56,273 nucleotides of DNA from an uncultured Clostridia bacterium (GCA_947587085.1 CANPXX010000003.1:1-56273), one strand, 5' to 3'; positions 48,201-55,045 are shown, counted from the stretch's first letter. Numbers and translations are program-made. The notes: generated from the letters alone by a model not told the origin.

Positions 48201-50343
48201 CGTCTATTTCTGCGCCGAGCGCCTTCGCATGAAGTCCGTCCCCGACGGTGAGCTCTACCTCCCCCGCCTCAAAGTCGATTCCCAATGCCTTCAACAGCTC
48301 GGTGCCGTGGAGGAGCAGGGAGAGACGGGCGCCGTCCTCCGAGAGGACGAAGTTGTCGGCAAACCCCGGCGTAAAAAGGGCGTCGAGCGCCCGATTCACG
48401 AGCGCGGAGGCATCGACGTCGGCGTCGAGTTCGGGAAGCGCTATAAACCGCTGAATGAGAGCGAGCGCGTCCGCCGTTTCCGCCATCACCTTTACGCCGT
48501 CGAGATCGAGATAGATCGCGCCGTCCGTGAAGGCGAGATCGACGCGCTTGGAGCCCACCCCTTGGACGCTCACCTCCGCAAAGCCGCGCAGGGCAAACGG
48601 GTCGAGAGCGATCTCCAGCTCGCCGCCCAGCGCGAGCGTGCCGTTTTCGTACGAGAACTGTACGGCGAGCTCGCCGGAAGTGAAGAGGTCGATGAGCTCC
48701 CCCGCATACGGGACGAGGTCGATAAAGACGGCCTTCTCCTCCTCGGTGAGCGGGGCAGGTCCCTCGTCGCCGAAGGCGAGCTCCGCGCCGAGATCGACGC
48801 CCGCAACGGAGAGCTGTGCCGAGACCTTTCCGAGGGAGACGGAGCCGTCCTCGGCGAGGACGAATTGGAATTGCAGAGGGATGCGGATGCCGAACAGCTC
48901 GAGCTCGCTCGTGAGCACGGCGTTCGTATCGGTGACTGTGAACTCGCCGCCCGCGAGCTGTCCGAGGAGCGCCTCGGTGTCGAGCGAAATGCCTTCGCCC
49001 TCCCCCGCCGTGAGACCGCCGACGAGCTCCATGAGCCCTTCCACGCCCGCCTTCGCCTTGACGCCGTCGAGGTCGAGATACACTTCGTCGCCCGCGTACC
49101 AGACGTACACGTTCCCGATGCGGGCGCGCACGTCCATCGTCGTGATGTCGAGGTACACCTCGCCCGAAACGGGCGTTCCGTTCACGGTGAGCCCGAGGTC
49201 GAACACGACGGGACCCGTGAGAACGCCGCCGAACGCCTCGGCGAGGCAATCGACGACGGTGAGCTCCTCTTCGACGGGACCCTGCATGATGGGCGCCTCC
49301 GCCGCTTCGCGGAAGAACTCATCGTATGCGGGGCTGTAAGAGCGCTCGGTGTTGTATTCGTATTCCGTATGGGATGTGGAGGTGCAGGGCGCCGCGATGG
49401 GACCGTACTTTGCGCTGTACGACTCCTCGATGTCTGTGGCAAAGACCTGCCAATTTTCGTCGAAGGTGAACGAGACGCTGATCGAATCGAATACGGGCGC
49501 TTCGGGAAGTCCGCCCGTGAAGATCATCTGGTTCGCATAGTAAGCGGTCGCACCCTTGGTGATCGTGCCGCCCTCCGTCGTCTCCTCCCATGTCTCGGGT
49601 TTGAGATCGTAGCGGATGGTGTACATCCCGTTGTCGAGCGCTACGACGTCCGAACAGGACTGCACGGTATTTTCCTCGATGACGTACACGCTCAGCTCGT
49701 ATGCGGGAAGTCCGTTCTTTGCCTTGAAGCCGTCCGCGCCGCCGATCTCCATGTCGCGGTACACTTCATCCTTCCACACCGTGTTGAGACCGTCGTAGGT
49801 GGAGCTCCCCCCCGCGGGCTTGCGCCAGATCACGCGGTCGAGGTCCTTCATGTAACAGAACTGGCTCGCCGCGCTCACGATGCTGCTTGAAGTGAGGTCG
49901 GCAGAGATGAGGACGCCCTCGTTGTACTGCTTATACGTCTCGATCTTCTGCTGGATGACGGTATCCACCACGCCGTGCATCTCGCCGTACCAATGCTCCT
50001 GCTGGGAGAACTTCCAATTGAGGCGGGCGAAGATGTCGATGCCCGTATAGTTCGCCTCGGGGGTGAACAGCTCCCCCTCTTCGACGGCGTGCACCACCGA
50101 GCCGTAGCTCAGATCGACGTTGTTGAGGCTCGCTTCCTGCATGAAGATGGAACCGACGGCAAACCCGCCGATTCCCATTACGAGCGCCGCGGAGAGAAGC
50201 GCCACCGCCTTCGTCTTGCGGCGGGACGTCCAACTCTTCAGGCGGATGCCATGTTTTTTGGATCTTACGATGCGCGGTTGCTTCTTGGTTTTGAGGGGTT
50301 TCAACCCCTCCTCCTCCGCGACGATATCGTGTTTCGACCTCAT
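39295..50343 (-). CDS. Giant membrane-anchored repeat surface protein (~3,682 aa), C-terminal InlB/Listeria-Bacteroides-type repeats
   Basis: One uninterrupted ORF; SD AGGAGA before MRSKHDIV; N-terminal TM TKAVALLSAALVMGIGGFAVGSIF; many VYLDLDGIKVKAG units; C-terminal TVTFEVNG...GYTFRDWGTDAAPATFSAETEDLFLTAQYDANQYPVTL-type repeats. Confidence 0.88.
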   Translation of the reverse strand: MRSKHDIVAEEEGLKPLKTKKQPRIVRSKKHGIRLKSWTSRRKTKAVALLSAALVMGIGGFAVGSIFMQEASLNNVDLSYGSVVHAVEEGELFTPEANYTGIDIFARLNWKFSQQEHWYGEMHGVVDTVIQQKIETYKQYNEGVLISADLTSSSIVSAASQFCYMKDLDRVIWRKPAGGSSTYDGLNTVWKDEVYRDMEIGGADGFKAKNGLPAYELSVYVIEENTVQSCSDVVALDNGMYTIRYDLKPETWEETTEGGTITKGATAYYANQMIFTGGLPEAPVFDSISVSFTFDENWQVFATDIEESYSAKYGPIAAPCTSTSHTEYEYNTERSYSPAYDEFFREAAEAPIMQGPVEEELTVVDCLAEAFGGVLTGPVVFDLGLTVNGTPVSGEVYLDITTMDVRARIGNVYVWYAGDEVYLDLDGVKAKAGVEGLMELVGGLTAGEGEGISLDTEALLGQLAGGEFTVTDTNAVLTSELELFGIRIPLQFQFVLAEDGSVSLGKVSAQLSVAGVDLGAELAFGDEGPAPLTEEEKAVFIDLVPYAGELIDLFTSGELAVQFSYENGTLALGGELEIALDPFALRGFAEVSVQGVGSKRVDLAFTDGAIYLDLDGVKVMAETADALALIQRFIALPELDADVDASALVNRALDALFTPGFADNFVLSEDGARLSLLLHGTELLKALGIDFEAGEVELTVGDGLHAKALGAEIDVTKGEPFVCDTNGYTAILPSVEKVIDLLEAENLSVKANYESEKLQVYADLGVQLDLEELSSTRVGGTVTLVYGKAEKSIGVSFEQGIVYLDLDGIKVKAGAQEAISLVTELMSVPKEDDASQDILAQVFGLNFGKLVTLKEADGALTLAVAGTELLEAFGVKFALGEVDVTIGDTIAASAYGVTLEIAKGEPFVCDTNGYTDILPYAESLIDLFGEGYLHAELDYHTGDLAVQGVLLLDLNDIAVSGTVDLTYKTVSKQVRLALEKGVVYLDLDGIKVQAGVDEIVTLVEQFIKIPESDSNAQSLLERLFSLDFGAVVSVGAADGTLSVSVKGTELLKALGLDFEAGEVELTVGDGLHAKALGAEIDVTKGEPFVCDTNGYTAILPSVEKVIDLLEAENLSVKANYESEKLQVYADLGVQLDLEELSSTRVGGTVTLVYGKAEKSIGVSFEQGIVYLDLDGIKVKAGAQEAISLVTELMSVPKEDDASQDILAQVFGLNFGKLVTLKEADGALTLAVAGTELLEAFGVKFALGEVDVTIGDTIAASAYGVTLEIAKGEPFVCDTNGYTAILPSVEKVIDLLEAENLSVKANYESEKLQVRADLGVQLDLEELSSTRVGGTVTLVYGKAEKSIGVSFEQGIVYLDLDGIKVKAGAQEAISLVTELLNVPKEDNASQDILAQVFGLDFGKLVTLKEADGALALAVAGTELLEAFGLEFALGEVDVTIGDTIAASAYGVTLEIAKGEPFVCDTNGYTDILPYAESLIDLFGEGYLRAELDYHTGDLAVQGVLLLDLNDIAVSGTVDLTYKTVHKTISFVYSEKKVYLTVDTLKLKANVEDVTGLVSSLLTDEEPGEEETDLLTSVLALRFGDLVALEDGAGNLRVTVMGAKLLNALLPDFVKEGKDANVTLDVNAGGITAEAFGVSLRIVKGSAPDLDIAAEEYADLRPLLARVPAIVRDEQIVLTKGDIEVNIGKTTVQLEIRKGYLSWKEGFSLSLDATLCAGGTVHDILIAYDGAKVRFAYGEVGAEIVPAELSSLDEAFVALYNRIYALVGEIADGAEMLPAIKSAKDLLGLMKGGQALTESADAFGLSSLLGGISFAPSEKKDGLLAVKLGVFTADLIASDGGLALALDLTTTVGEPDGTVINLYGEIGADAYAGELPAFPADIALLGQEDLKDLLDYAGAAVGLLGAQNLSLTFGGTVKAATYLDAEGAQQEYPEGVRYNFEGSVRYNAGAAAEGDLLPFHLDPATKNFYVDPDIYVALAFSLAPTVPSVDSALYLELVAVNSDLSGEQDNYLDFYVTVSTVGKGNEGYQPLRIYVPADELLTVLAGVVDMFGVEWEVVNDYFVTPWLSQLTTRTGEEKDEMVARLKAVGEAVLALLDMDVPDLGGDAQSEEQTEAAGSSEEKEAGRRGAVRSFAFTHDSVTDEATGQTTVTGGTFKLALDGGMLFGEGAEDLTVSLSKKTIGGVSMLTGLSVQGVSLDGGTLGLTLGIDSETLVQNDWSVPAIYPAEDGYFDVQGVEMLILSLAKSITHGVDAQGARTGEIISGEQAAHRYVLNDNFYIDGNASLNLHLGDWNLEKITIKVLAVSITIDEDGRVGINARLEYDGVHNTLGGLLGDADIIKGDTTLDLTIKESPRKDEGMLLYMKRTQITHFNGSKEENLPAPEVVYRMLPLDNFMKDYMNTLCFAFNLSETVMGEIMGKVGSSSGSGTGSEAGPQDLGALFRKFVNSCGYELTGSDLANNTWKLVLNGAGITGSSSFDAINVILKTDQDGYLDSIGADLSIAGVVDIAADLFYRNPNGVMDTGTNDKTDKTISEELEGGMAKRLKTVDWTATSYLEGQLLTVTYQLERDNEFVAKQSIVRDSQTGELYADLVYPDEELAQKPVGDGYLWVWEKPTEPISKDTVIYARERGRQYHIVITSEYEIEGYEEEDGMWTYSFDYVYGSGDRELHIGARDITKTHVKELVGFRDIDGNVYSSLTDEWHRFKDQTIAVTAVWQDVVFTVTFEVNGVRSTDSGICGETIDYPETNVKEGYTFRDWGTDAAPATFSAETEDLFLTAQYDANQYPVTLVSEYAIEWEGGSFELQEGGEYDGKYVLRTTLTYDVAFPLPDNYKNEQIGKVLRGFRRVNDKNLYAFALPNVLTETVFTAEWEEVGVDVRFVVKEENGGESVVGTSNLHVGESIESFPAVPSRNGYTGRWNLEPNEEGKYLVTGPMTIEAVYTPITYVIYEYSRFEVTGFKQILQEFDYDGVTGKAYYMRKLLYVYDSGKLILEDGSNVVPGEGVETPGYEFDGFYTARLGDGEPVDIQRPVKELFNSLVADVFRFNVGDGEGEGLEGKNVLYAHWIDKTVTVRLFSELSFASEQGSVSGKGNYCDRTFYDKYVLDFVPTLKNATAGYRFLGWFYNASQGGADADWRLVEDVEQFRDKDAGKTYDAELYALWISEIDVKVTEVYKDGGSLHHINGSVTGGEPAGGKSKDIYTSLGVQRVLQGVYVGVTDGTKDTFKSGKLQEINDSGKFESGGMTSAKFVVKGALDYGGMVVQATFTYSQGGAEKKLYMVDGSVVSGNTYTVRYFTKPNGEQVGEVANVRVPYTGTFTQSDLKNIDFSTVPNHVLVLDSSSATYTDDLAKANGIEAPQLREGYTAFWAHTAVMGDMNVYPSYGGDLQEVVFRSAYRFSASWEEERGEDGQPTGFWLYHTTMRAGSYVQFLANGVSFAPAEEVPVGGVIINIPAAAEIPKVGGVREGHWDKSSVDIGEYGTVFRAVYDADRIFYLSAQRYTLDGESYEANVEYAVEFESELTLPTPSMEGYTFLGWYKKVGDGSNVSWERVEKLTLAATYTETHVEALWMLDLSVEIKSVDKHYNYDWDRTYTHKIDAEVTGGTFIGGPAAEGSVRVHYRYYVNNNTNDEPNTSDVEYDRVGTDAYADSCTIKKAGNKTHGHVAVYVVFTCGDNITHTSETVYACKAF
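46004..46561 (-). repeat. Diverged third copy of the 558 bp (186 aa) repeat unit
   Basis: Aligned to 46562 onward with scattered substitutions; protein differs at few sites (LQVRADLG, ELLNVPKEDNASQ). Confidence 0.75.
46562..47151 (-). repeat. Exact 590 bp direct repeat, copy 1
   Basis: Matched base by base by eye to 47663-48252; period 1,101 bp (367 codons, in frame). Confidence 0.9.
47663..48252 (-). repeat. Exact 590 bp direct repeat, copy 2
   Basis: See 46562-47151. Confidence 0.9.
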
Positions 50344-50429
50344 ATTGTCTCCTGTTCGATACGTGTTCGGGCGTCTGTCCCCTGCCCGTATGACGGAAAG
50401 CTGCCTTTGTAATATTTTTTTATGACATG

Positions 50430-50458
50430 ATTGTACCATGTTTATGACGGTGTGTCAA
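50430..50458 (-). promoter_or_regulatory. Promoter TTGACA-17-TACAAT for the giant gene
   Basis: ATTGTA 50430-50435, TGTCAA 50453-50458 on plus. Confidence 0.85.
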
Positions 50459-50511
50459 CGAAAAAGACGAAATTTTTCAAACTTTTTCACAAGATCGCCC
50501 GTCTTTTTTCC

Positions 50512-50542
50512 CGAAAAAGAAAGATCCACCCCATAGGGGTGG
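50512..50542 (-). terminator. Intrinsic terminator after ABC transporter operon
   Basis: Minus strand CCACCCCtatGGGGTGGATCTTTCTTTTT. Confidence 0.75.
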
Positions 50543-50552
50543 AAATTCTGTC

Positions 50553-51227
50553 TCACGGCTTCGGCTGTGCGAGGATGCGGATGAGGTCGTCCTCGAGGGG
50601 AGGGCGGGCGAAGAAGTCCCGCGGCGGGTCGCCCTCCGCCGAGAGGTCGGCGGCTATCTCCCCCCGTTTCAGCACGATCACGCGGTGCGCGAGGACAGCC
50701 GCCTCGTGCACGTCGTGCGTGACGAACACGATGGTCTCCCCGCGCTCCCGCCAGAGGGAGGCGACGAGCCCGACGAGCGAATGTTTCAGGGCGAGGTCGA
50801 GCGAGGAGAACGGCTCGTCCATGAGCAGGGTCTCGTGCGGGTAGAGAAAGGCGCGGGCGATGGCGACGCGTTGGCGCTCCCCGCCCGAGAGAGAGCGCGG
50901 CAGCCGCTTCTCCTTTCCCGCCAATCCCACGCGGGCGAGCATGCCGCCGATTCCCCCCCACATCGGCTTGGGCAGGACGAACCGCAGATTCCCCTCCACG
51001 GTGAGGTTGGGCAAGAGCTTGGGGTCCTGAAAGAGATAGGAGACGCGTCCGCCGCCCTCCCTCTCCCCCTCGAAGGGAAGAGTTCCCGCGAGCACGCCGA
51101 GGAGCGTGCTCTTGCCCGCCCCGCTCTCGCCGAGCACCGCCGCGATCTTCCCCTCTTCGAGCGCGAGGTCGATCGCGTTGAGCGCGACCGTTTCGCCGTA
51201 CTTCTTTGTCACGCCGCGCAAGATCAT
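50553..51227 (-). CDS. ABC transporter ATP-binding protein (nitrate/sulfonate/NMT1-type)
   Basis: LGESGAGKSTLLGVLAG, SLSGGERQRVAIARAFLYPHETLLMDEPFSSLD. Confidence 0.93.
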   Translation of the reverse strand: MILRGVTKKYGETVALNAIDLALEEGKIAAVLGESGAGKSTLLGVLAGTLPFEGEREGGGRVSYLFQDPKLLPNLTVEGNLRFVLPKPMWGGIGGMLARVGLAGKEKRLPRSLSGGERQRVAIARAFLYPHETLLMDEPFSSLDLALKHSLVGLVASLWRERGETIVFVTHDVHEAAVLAHRVIVLKRGEIAADLSAEGDPPRDFFARPPLEDDLIRILAQPKP

Positions 51228-51967
51228 GTCCGCCACCTCACGATCGCCCGTTCGGCGAGAAGGCACGCCCCCTCCAACAGGAACCCGACGAGCACCACGA
51301 CGACGGTGAGGGCGAGAAGGGAGGGAAGGTCGAGGCGGATCTGCGCGTCCTGCATCATGCCGCCGAGGCTGCGATAGGTCTGCGCGAGCACTTCGCCCGA
51401 GACGGTGATTTTAAGCCCCATCGAGAGGATGGAGCCCGCCTGTCCGAGCACCGCGGGCGCGGCGAGCGGGAAGTACATCCAAAGCGCCCTGCGCCCCGCC
51501 CCCACCTTGAAGGCGCGCGCCATCCCGCCGTACTCCTCCCGCACGCCGTCGAGACTCGCGAGCATCGCCGCATACAGCGCGGGAAAGAGCACGAGGAGGG
51601 AGACGATGACGGGCGCGACGCCGTGCGACGTCCATAGGAGCAAGATGAGGATGACCGCCATCGTCGGCACCGTGCGGAGGGTGGAGACGACGGGCGCGAG
51701 AAAGGCGCGCACGCCGCCGAATAGACAGGCGAGCGCCGACAGGACGGCGGCGAGCGCCAATGCGGCGAAAAACGCCGCAAACGTCCTGAGAAAGGTGAAG
51801 CCGAACGCGCTCCAAAAGGAGGGCTCGCCCAAGAGCCGCCCCATGGCGCGGAAGGTCTCCCAAAAGGAGGGGAGGATATAGTCGTTCCGCACGATGAAAT
51901 AGGCGACGACCCACACGAGCCAGAGCGCGAGCACGGCAAGGATGGAAAAGATCAGATTTTTTTTCAC
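51224..51967 (-). CDS. ABC transporter permease (SsuC/TauC-like), GTG start
   Basis: VKKNLIFSILAVLALWLVW..., EEYGGMARAFKVGAGRRALWMYFPLAAPAVLGQAGSILSMGLKITVSGEVLA. Confidence 0.9.
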   Translation of the reverse strand: MKKNLIFSILAVLALWLVWVVAYFIVRNDYILPSFWETFRAMGRLLGEPSFWSAFGFTFLRTFAAFFAALALAAVLSALACLFGGVRAFLAPVVSTLRTVPTMAVILILLLWTSHGVAPVIVSLLVLFPALYAAMLASLDGVREEYGGMARAFKVGAGRRALWMYFPLAAPAVLGQAGSILSMGLKITVSGEVLAQTYRSLGGMMQDAQIRLDLPSLLALTVVVVLVGFLLEGACLLAERAIVRWRT

Positions 51968-53025
51968 GCGTTCCCTTTCGCTTGTTGCGCCTTGAACTGC
52001 GCCGACTTGGCAGTCGCGGCGGGTTCGGGGCAGAGATAGTATGCGCATCCCGCGGCGGGACCCACCGTGGAGGCGTCGGCGAACGCCACGAGATTCACCT
52101 TATCTTCGGCGGGCTCTTTGCCGCTGTCGAGAATCTGATAGGGAACGCCCTCCCTTTCGAGCACCACCCGCAGGGTGAGCCCGGGCACGTTGTTGAGCTG
52201 GACGACGCCGAGCGTCTGCCCGACGAGGGAGCGGAGCGATGCGGCGGAGTTCAGCTCCTTTTGGCTCGTGTTCGTGCGGAGGAAGTACATGTTGCCGTTC
52301 GTGACGACGCCGAGCATACAGTAGGAAGTCCCCTTCCCGAGCACCTTTGCCGCCGCGTTCACGGGGAGCACGCAGAAGTCCGCGGCGGGGTTCTCGCCCG
52401 TCACGCGGGCGGCGATGGTGGACGCCGCCACGATGTGATAGGAGAACGCGCCGCCCTCCGTCTCGGAGATGGCGTTTGCGAGGGCGAGCGCGGGCGCGCC
52501 GTCCGGCGCGTACACGGAGTAAGAGCCCGCGATCTCCCCCGCCTGTGCGCCGCCCTCATAGAAGAAGGCGTCCGCGGGCGCGGAGGTGAACGTCTCGTCC
52601 ACGGCGATGAGTTCGTCGAGGAAGGTCTTGACGGCTTGCTTCGCGTCCGCCGCCGCGGTGAAGCGCACCGAGCAGTTCTTCACGACGTCCGCCGTCAAAT
52701 TCTTTGCATTGAGGGAGGGCGTGAGCCCGTCCTCGTAGGTCGGGGCGAGGGCGGACACGATGTCGGCGGGCTGCGTCCCTTCGAGATATTCGTCCGCTCC
52801 CTCCATGTACGAGATCATCTCGGCGACCGCCGCGCCGTCCCCTTCGACGACGGAGCGCTTCGCGACGAGCACCGCCTGCGGATACCCGTCCTCCCCGTAC
52901 AGCGTCTGCAAGCTCCCCGCGATCTCGAACGTCTGCTCCGCCTCGGGGCGGCTGCACGCCGCCATGCCCATCGCCATGGCGCCGCAGAGCGCCAGCGATA
53001 CGATGCCGCAAATTTGCTTTTTCAT
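51964..53025 (-). CDS. ABC transporter substrate-binding lipoprotein (NMT1/SsuA-like)
   Basis: MKKQICGIVSLALCGAMAMGMAACS lipobox; GTGA overlap with permease. Confidence 0.8.
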   Translation of the reverse strand: MKKQICGIVSLALCGAMAMGMAACSRPEAEQTFEIAGSLQTLYGEDGYPQAVLVAKRSVVEGDGAAVAEMISYMEGADEYLEGTQPADIVSALAPTYEDGLTPSLNAKNLTADVVKNCSVRFTAAADAKQAVKTFLDELIAVDETFTSAPADAFFYEGGAQAGEIAGSYSVYAPDGAPALALANAISETEGGAFSYHIVAASTIAARVTGENPAADFCVLPVNAAAKVLGKGTSYCMLGVVTNGNMYFLRTNTSQKELNSAASLRSLVGQTLGVVQLNNVPGLTLRVVLEREGVPYQILDSGKEPAEDKVNLVAFADASTVGPAAGCAYYLCPEPAATAKSAQFKAQQAKGNA

Positions 53026-53052
53026 AGTCTGTCTCCTTTTTTCGAGCGATTT

Positions 53053-53301
53053 TCAGAATTGACTGACGAGCGTCTTTGCCGAGACGCCGTCGAGGCGCCC
53101 CAGCTTGCCCGTGAGGGCGTTGATGACGGTAAGGGGCGCGTCGATCGCCACCGAGAGCACGGACACCCCCTTCTCCCGATAAGGGATGCCCATTCTGCCG
53201 ATGATGTATTCCCCGTACTCCGACAGGAGCGCGTTGAGACGGTCGGTGTGTTCCCGCCGCTCCACGATGAGAGAGATGACTGCGATGCGCTTCTCTTCCA
53301 T
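53053..53301 (-). CDS. TM1266-like small regulator (putative iron-only hydrogenase system regulator family)
   Basis: RIAVISLIVERREHTDRLNALLSEYGEYIIGRMGIPYREKGVSVLSVAIDAPLTVINALTGKLGRLDGVSAKTLVS. Confidence 0.82.
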   Translation of the reverse strand: MEEKRIAVISLIVERREHTDRLNALLSEYGEYIIGRMGIPYREKGVSVLSVAIDAPLTVINALTGKLGRLDGVSAKTLVSQF

Positions 53302-53406
53302 AAAAAAATCCCCCTTCGCCGCAAAGGCAAAGGGAGAAAAAGCGAACGATGTTCGCGCACATTCTCGGTTCGTACTTTGCGGTCAGACTCGTCTTTCCGT
53401 TCAGAT
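53302..53406 (-). promoter_or_regulatory. Structured leader with terminator/SD-sequestering hairpin; candidate riboswitch
   Basis: Minus strand CTCCCTTTGCCtttgcGGCGAAGGGGGATTTTTTTATG: ~11-12 bp stem, U7, then ATG; SD AAGGGGG lies in the 3' arm. Confidence 0.6.
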
Positions 53407-53412
53407 GGGTAC

Positions 53413-53441
53413 AGTTTACCATGCCGCGCAGAAAAAAGCAA
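53413..53441 (-). promoter_or_regulatory. Promoter TTGCTT-17-TAAACT for TM1266-like/ABC operon
   Basis: AGTTTA 53413-53418, AAGCAA 53436-53441 on plus. Confidence 0.65.
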
Positions 53442-53461
53442 GCGTTTTCGCGGAAATTACA

Positions 53462-53505
53462 AAGATTCCCTCCCGCGCAATCCTCGCGGGAGGGAATCTG
53501 AACTT
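53462..53505. terminator. Strong hairpin terminator downstream of the membrane-partner gene, possibly bidirectional
   Basis: AGATTCCCTCCCGCGcaatcctCGCGGGAGGGAATCT. Confidence 0.7.
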
Positions 53506-53647
53506 TTTTCGGGTGAGCGCTCCCCAATGCGCCGACGCCGACTTTCACGAAAAAACGGAGGGCATCCCCTGCCTTTCTCTCATTATAGCGCAGGATTCGG
53601 ACCTTGTCAAGACGCATTGTGAAATTTTTTTCATTTTTCGGGGAAGT

Positions 53648-55045
53648 TCATCTGCCGTCTCTGCGCTGTTGCGCCGCGCGGCGGCGGTTCCGCCGCCGCA
53701 CGCACAGCCATACGACGACCGTAACGGCAGCGCCCGCCGCGATCGCGCCGAGGATGCAGAACGCCACCGTGAGCCCGTCGTCCGCGCCGCCGCGGATGGA
53801 TGCGGTCGGCTCCCTCTCCGAGATGACGAACCGCAATTCGTCCTGCGGGAGTCCCTCCCGCGCGAGCAGGTAGACGTCCTCCCCCCTCTCGAAGGAGAAG
53901 GTGCTCTCCTGCAAATAATAGGGCGTGGACAGGCGGATCTCCACCTCCCCCACTTCGTCCCATGCCCACGAGGGGGTGAAGAGATATTCGTACTCATAGC
54001 GGTCCGCCATCTTGGCGGGATAGACCGCCGTCTCGATCGTATGCCGCACCCGCCCGTGCGACGGCACCTCGATGGCATAGGCGTACCACGGCATGAAGTC
54101 CTCCTCGCCGAGCGCGCTCGGCGACATGTACGACATGAACCCGTTGACGGCGTTGGAGGCGAGCATCTCCGCACAGCCGCAGAACCAATCCTCCTCCGCG
54201 ATCGCGCTGTCCGCGGGGCGCAATCCATCCACATAGGAGCGGAAATCCTTCGTCTCGGAGGTGACGGCGACCGCCTCGACCCAGCTGTCGTTCATGAAGT
54301 CGTCATAAGTGTACACCTCGGCGGAGCACAGTTTGAGAGGCTCCCCCACCGACATGAGCCGCAGGACGTTCTCCCCCTGCCCGAGGAAGAATTTCGCCTT
54401 GCCGCGCCCGTTGCTCACGCTCAGATAGCCCGTCTCGGACATCACGCGGGATTTGCGCGGATTGCAATCGAAGGTGAGAACGCAGGTACAGCCGCCCGCG
54501 GAGGGCTCCTCGTCCAGATCGACTTGGCAGGTGTACACGGTGAGCGGCAGTCCCTCGGTGCAATAGAAGGGGTCGGAGCACCCGCCCCGAAGCTGGACGA
54601 GCCCGCTCTCGATGGGGACGCAGGGGTCGGAATAGCTCCTGTTCGGGTCGCCGTAAGTATAGCGCACGTCGGGCGTGACGGGCACGCCGTCCGCCGAGAT
54701 CGCGAACCCGGGGCGATCGTAACAGCTCTCGGCGAAATATTCGGGACGGATGCCGCAGGGAAAGAGCAGTCCCACCTCCGCGTCCTTTTCCGTGGGATTG
54801 TAGAAGGTGTACTCCGCCTCCATGCGTGCGCCGGGGTCGTCCTCTTCCCCGCGCGGGAGGGAGTCCACGCGGAAGGTGATGCACTCGCTTTCGAGCATCA
54901 CCTCCGTCTCTTCGGACGGCAACACGCCCGCCAGCGCGCTCCCCGCATAGTACGCGGGTTCGGAAGCGGCGTCTGCGGTCACCGCCGCGGGCGACACGAT
55001 CAACAATGGAAGCGCAAGCGCCATAACGCCCAAAGTCGGCTTCAT
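53648..55045 (-). CDS. Secreted/membrane protein of unknown function (signal peptide, C-terminal TM), coupled to histidine kinase
   Basis: MKPTLGVMALALPLLIVSPAAVTADA; C-terminal TM VAFCILGAIAAGAAVTVVVWLCVRRRNRRR; 4 nt overlap with kinase. Confidence 0.75.
   Translation of the reverse strand: MKPTLGVMALALPLLIVSPAAVTADAASEPAYYAGSALAGVLPSEETEVMLESECITFRVDSLPRGEEDDPGARMEAEYTFYNPTEKDAEVGLLFPCGIRPEYFAESCYDRPGFAISADGVPVTPDVRYTYGDPNRSYSDPCVPIESGLVQLRGGCSDPFYCTEGLPLTVYTCQVDLDEEPSAGGCTCVLTFDCNPRKSRVMSETGYLSVSNGRGKAKFFLGQGENVLRLMSVGEPLKLCSAEVYTYDDFMNDSWVEAVAVTSETKDFRSYVDGLRPADSAIAEEDWFCGCAEMLASNAVNGFMSYMSPSALGEEDFMPWYAYAIEVPSHGRVRHTIETAVYPAKMADRYEYEYLFTPSWAWDEVGEVEIRLSTPYYLQESTFSFERGEDVYLLAREGLPQDELRFVISEREPTASIRGGADDGLTVAFCILGAIAAGAAVTVVVWLCVRRRNRRRAAQQRRDGR

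Noticed and set aside
45755-48260. Long period repeats considered as a CRISPR array or mobile element
   Set aside because: Units are in-frame coding repeats of 543-558 bp inside one gene, with no short spacers, terminal inverted repeats or transposase.
53462-53505. Hairpin considered as a small RNA or part of the leader aptamer
   Set aside because: Lies upstream of the mapped -35 and downstream of the 53648 gene stop; best explained as a terminator.
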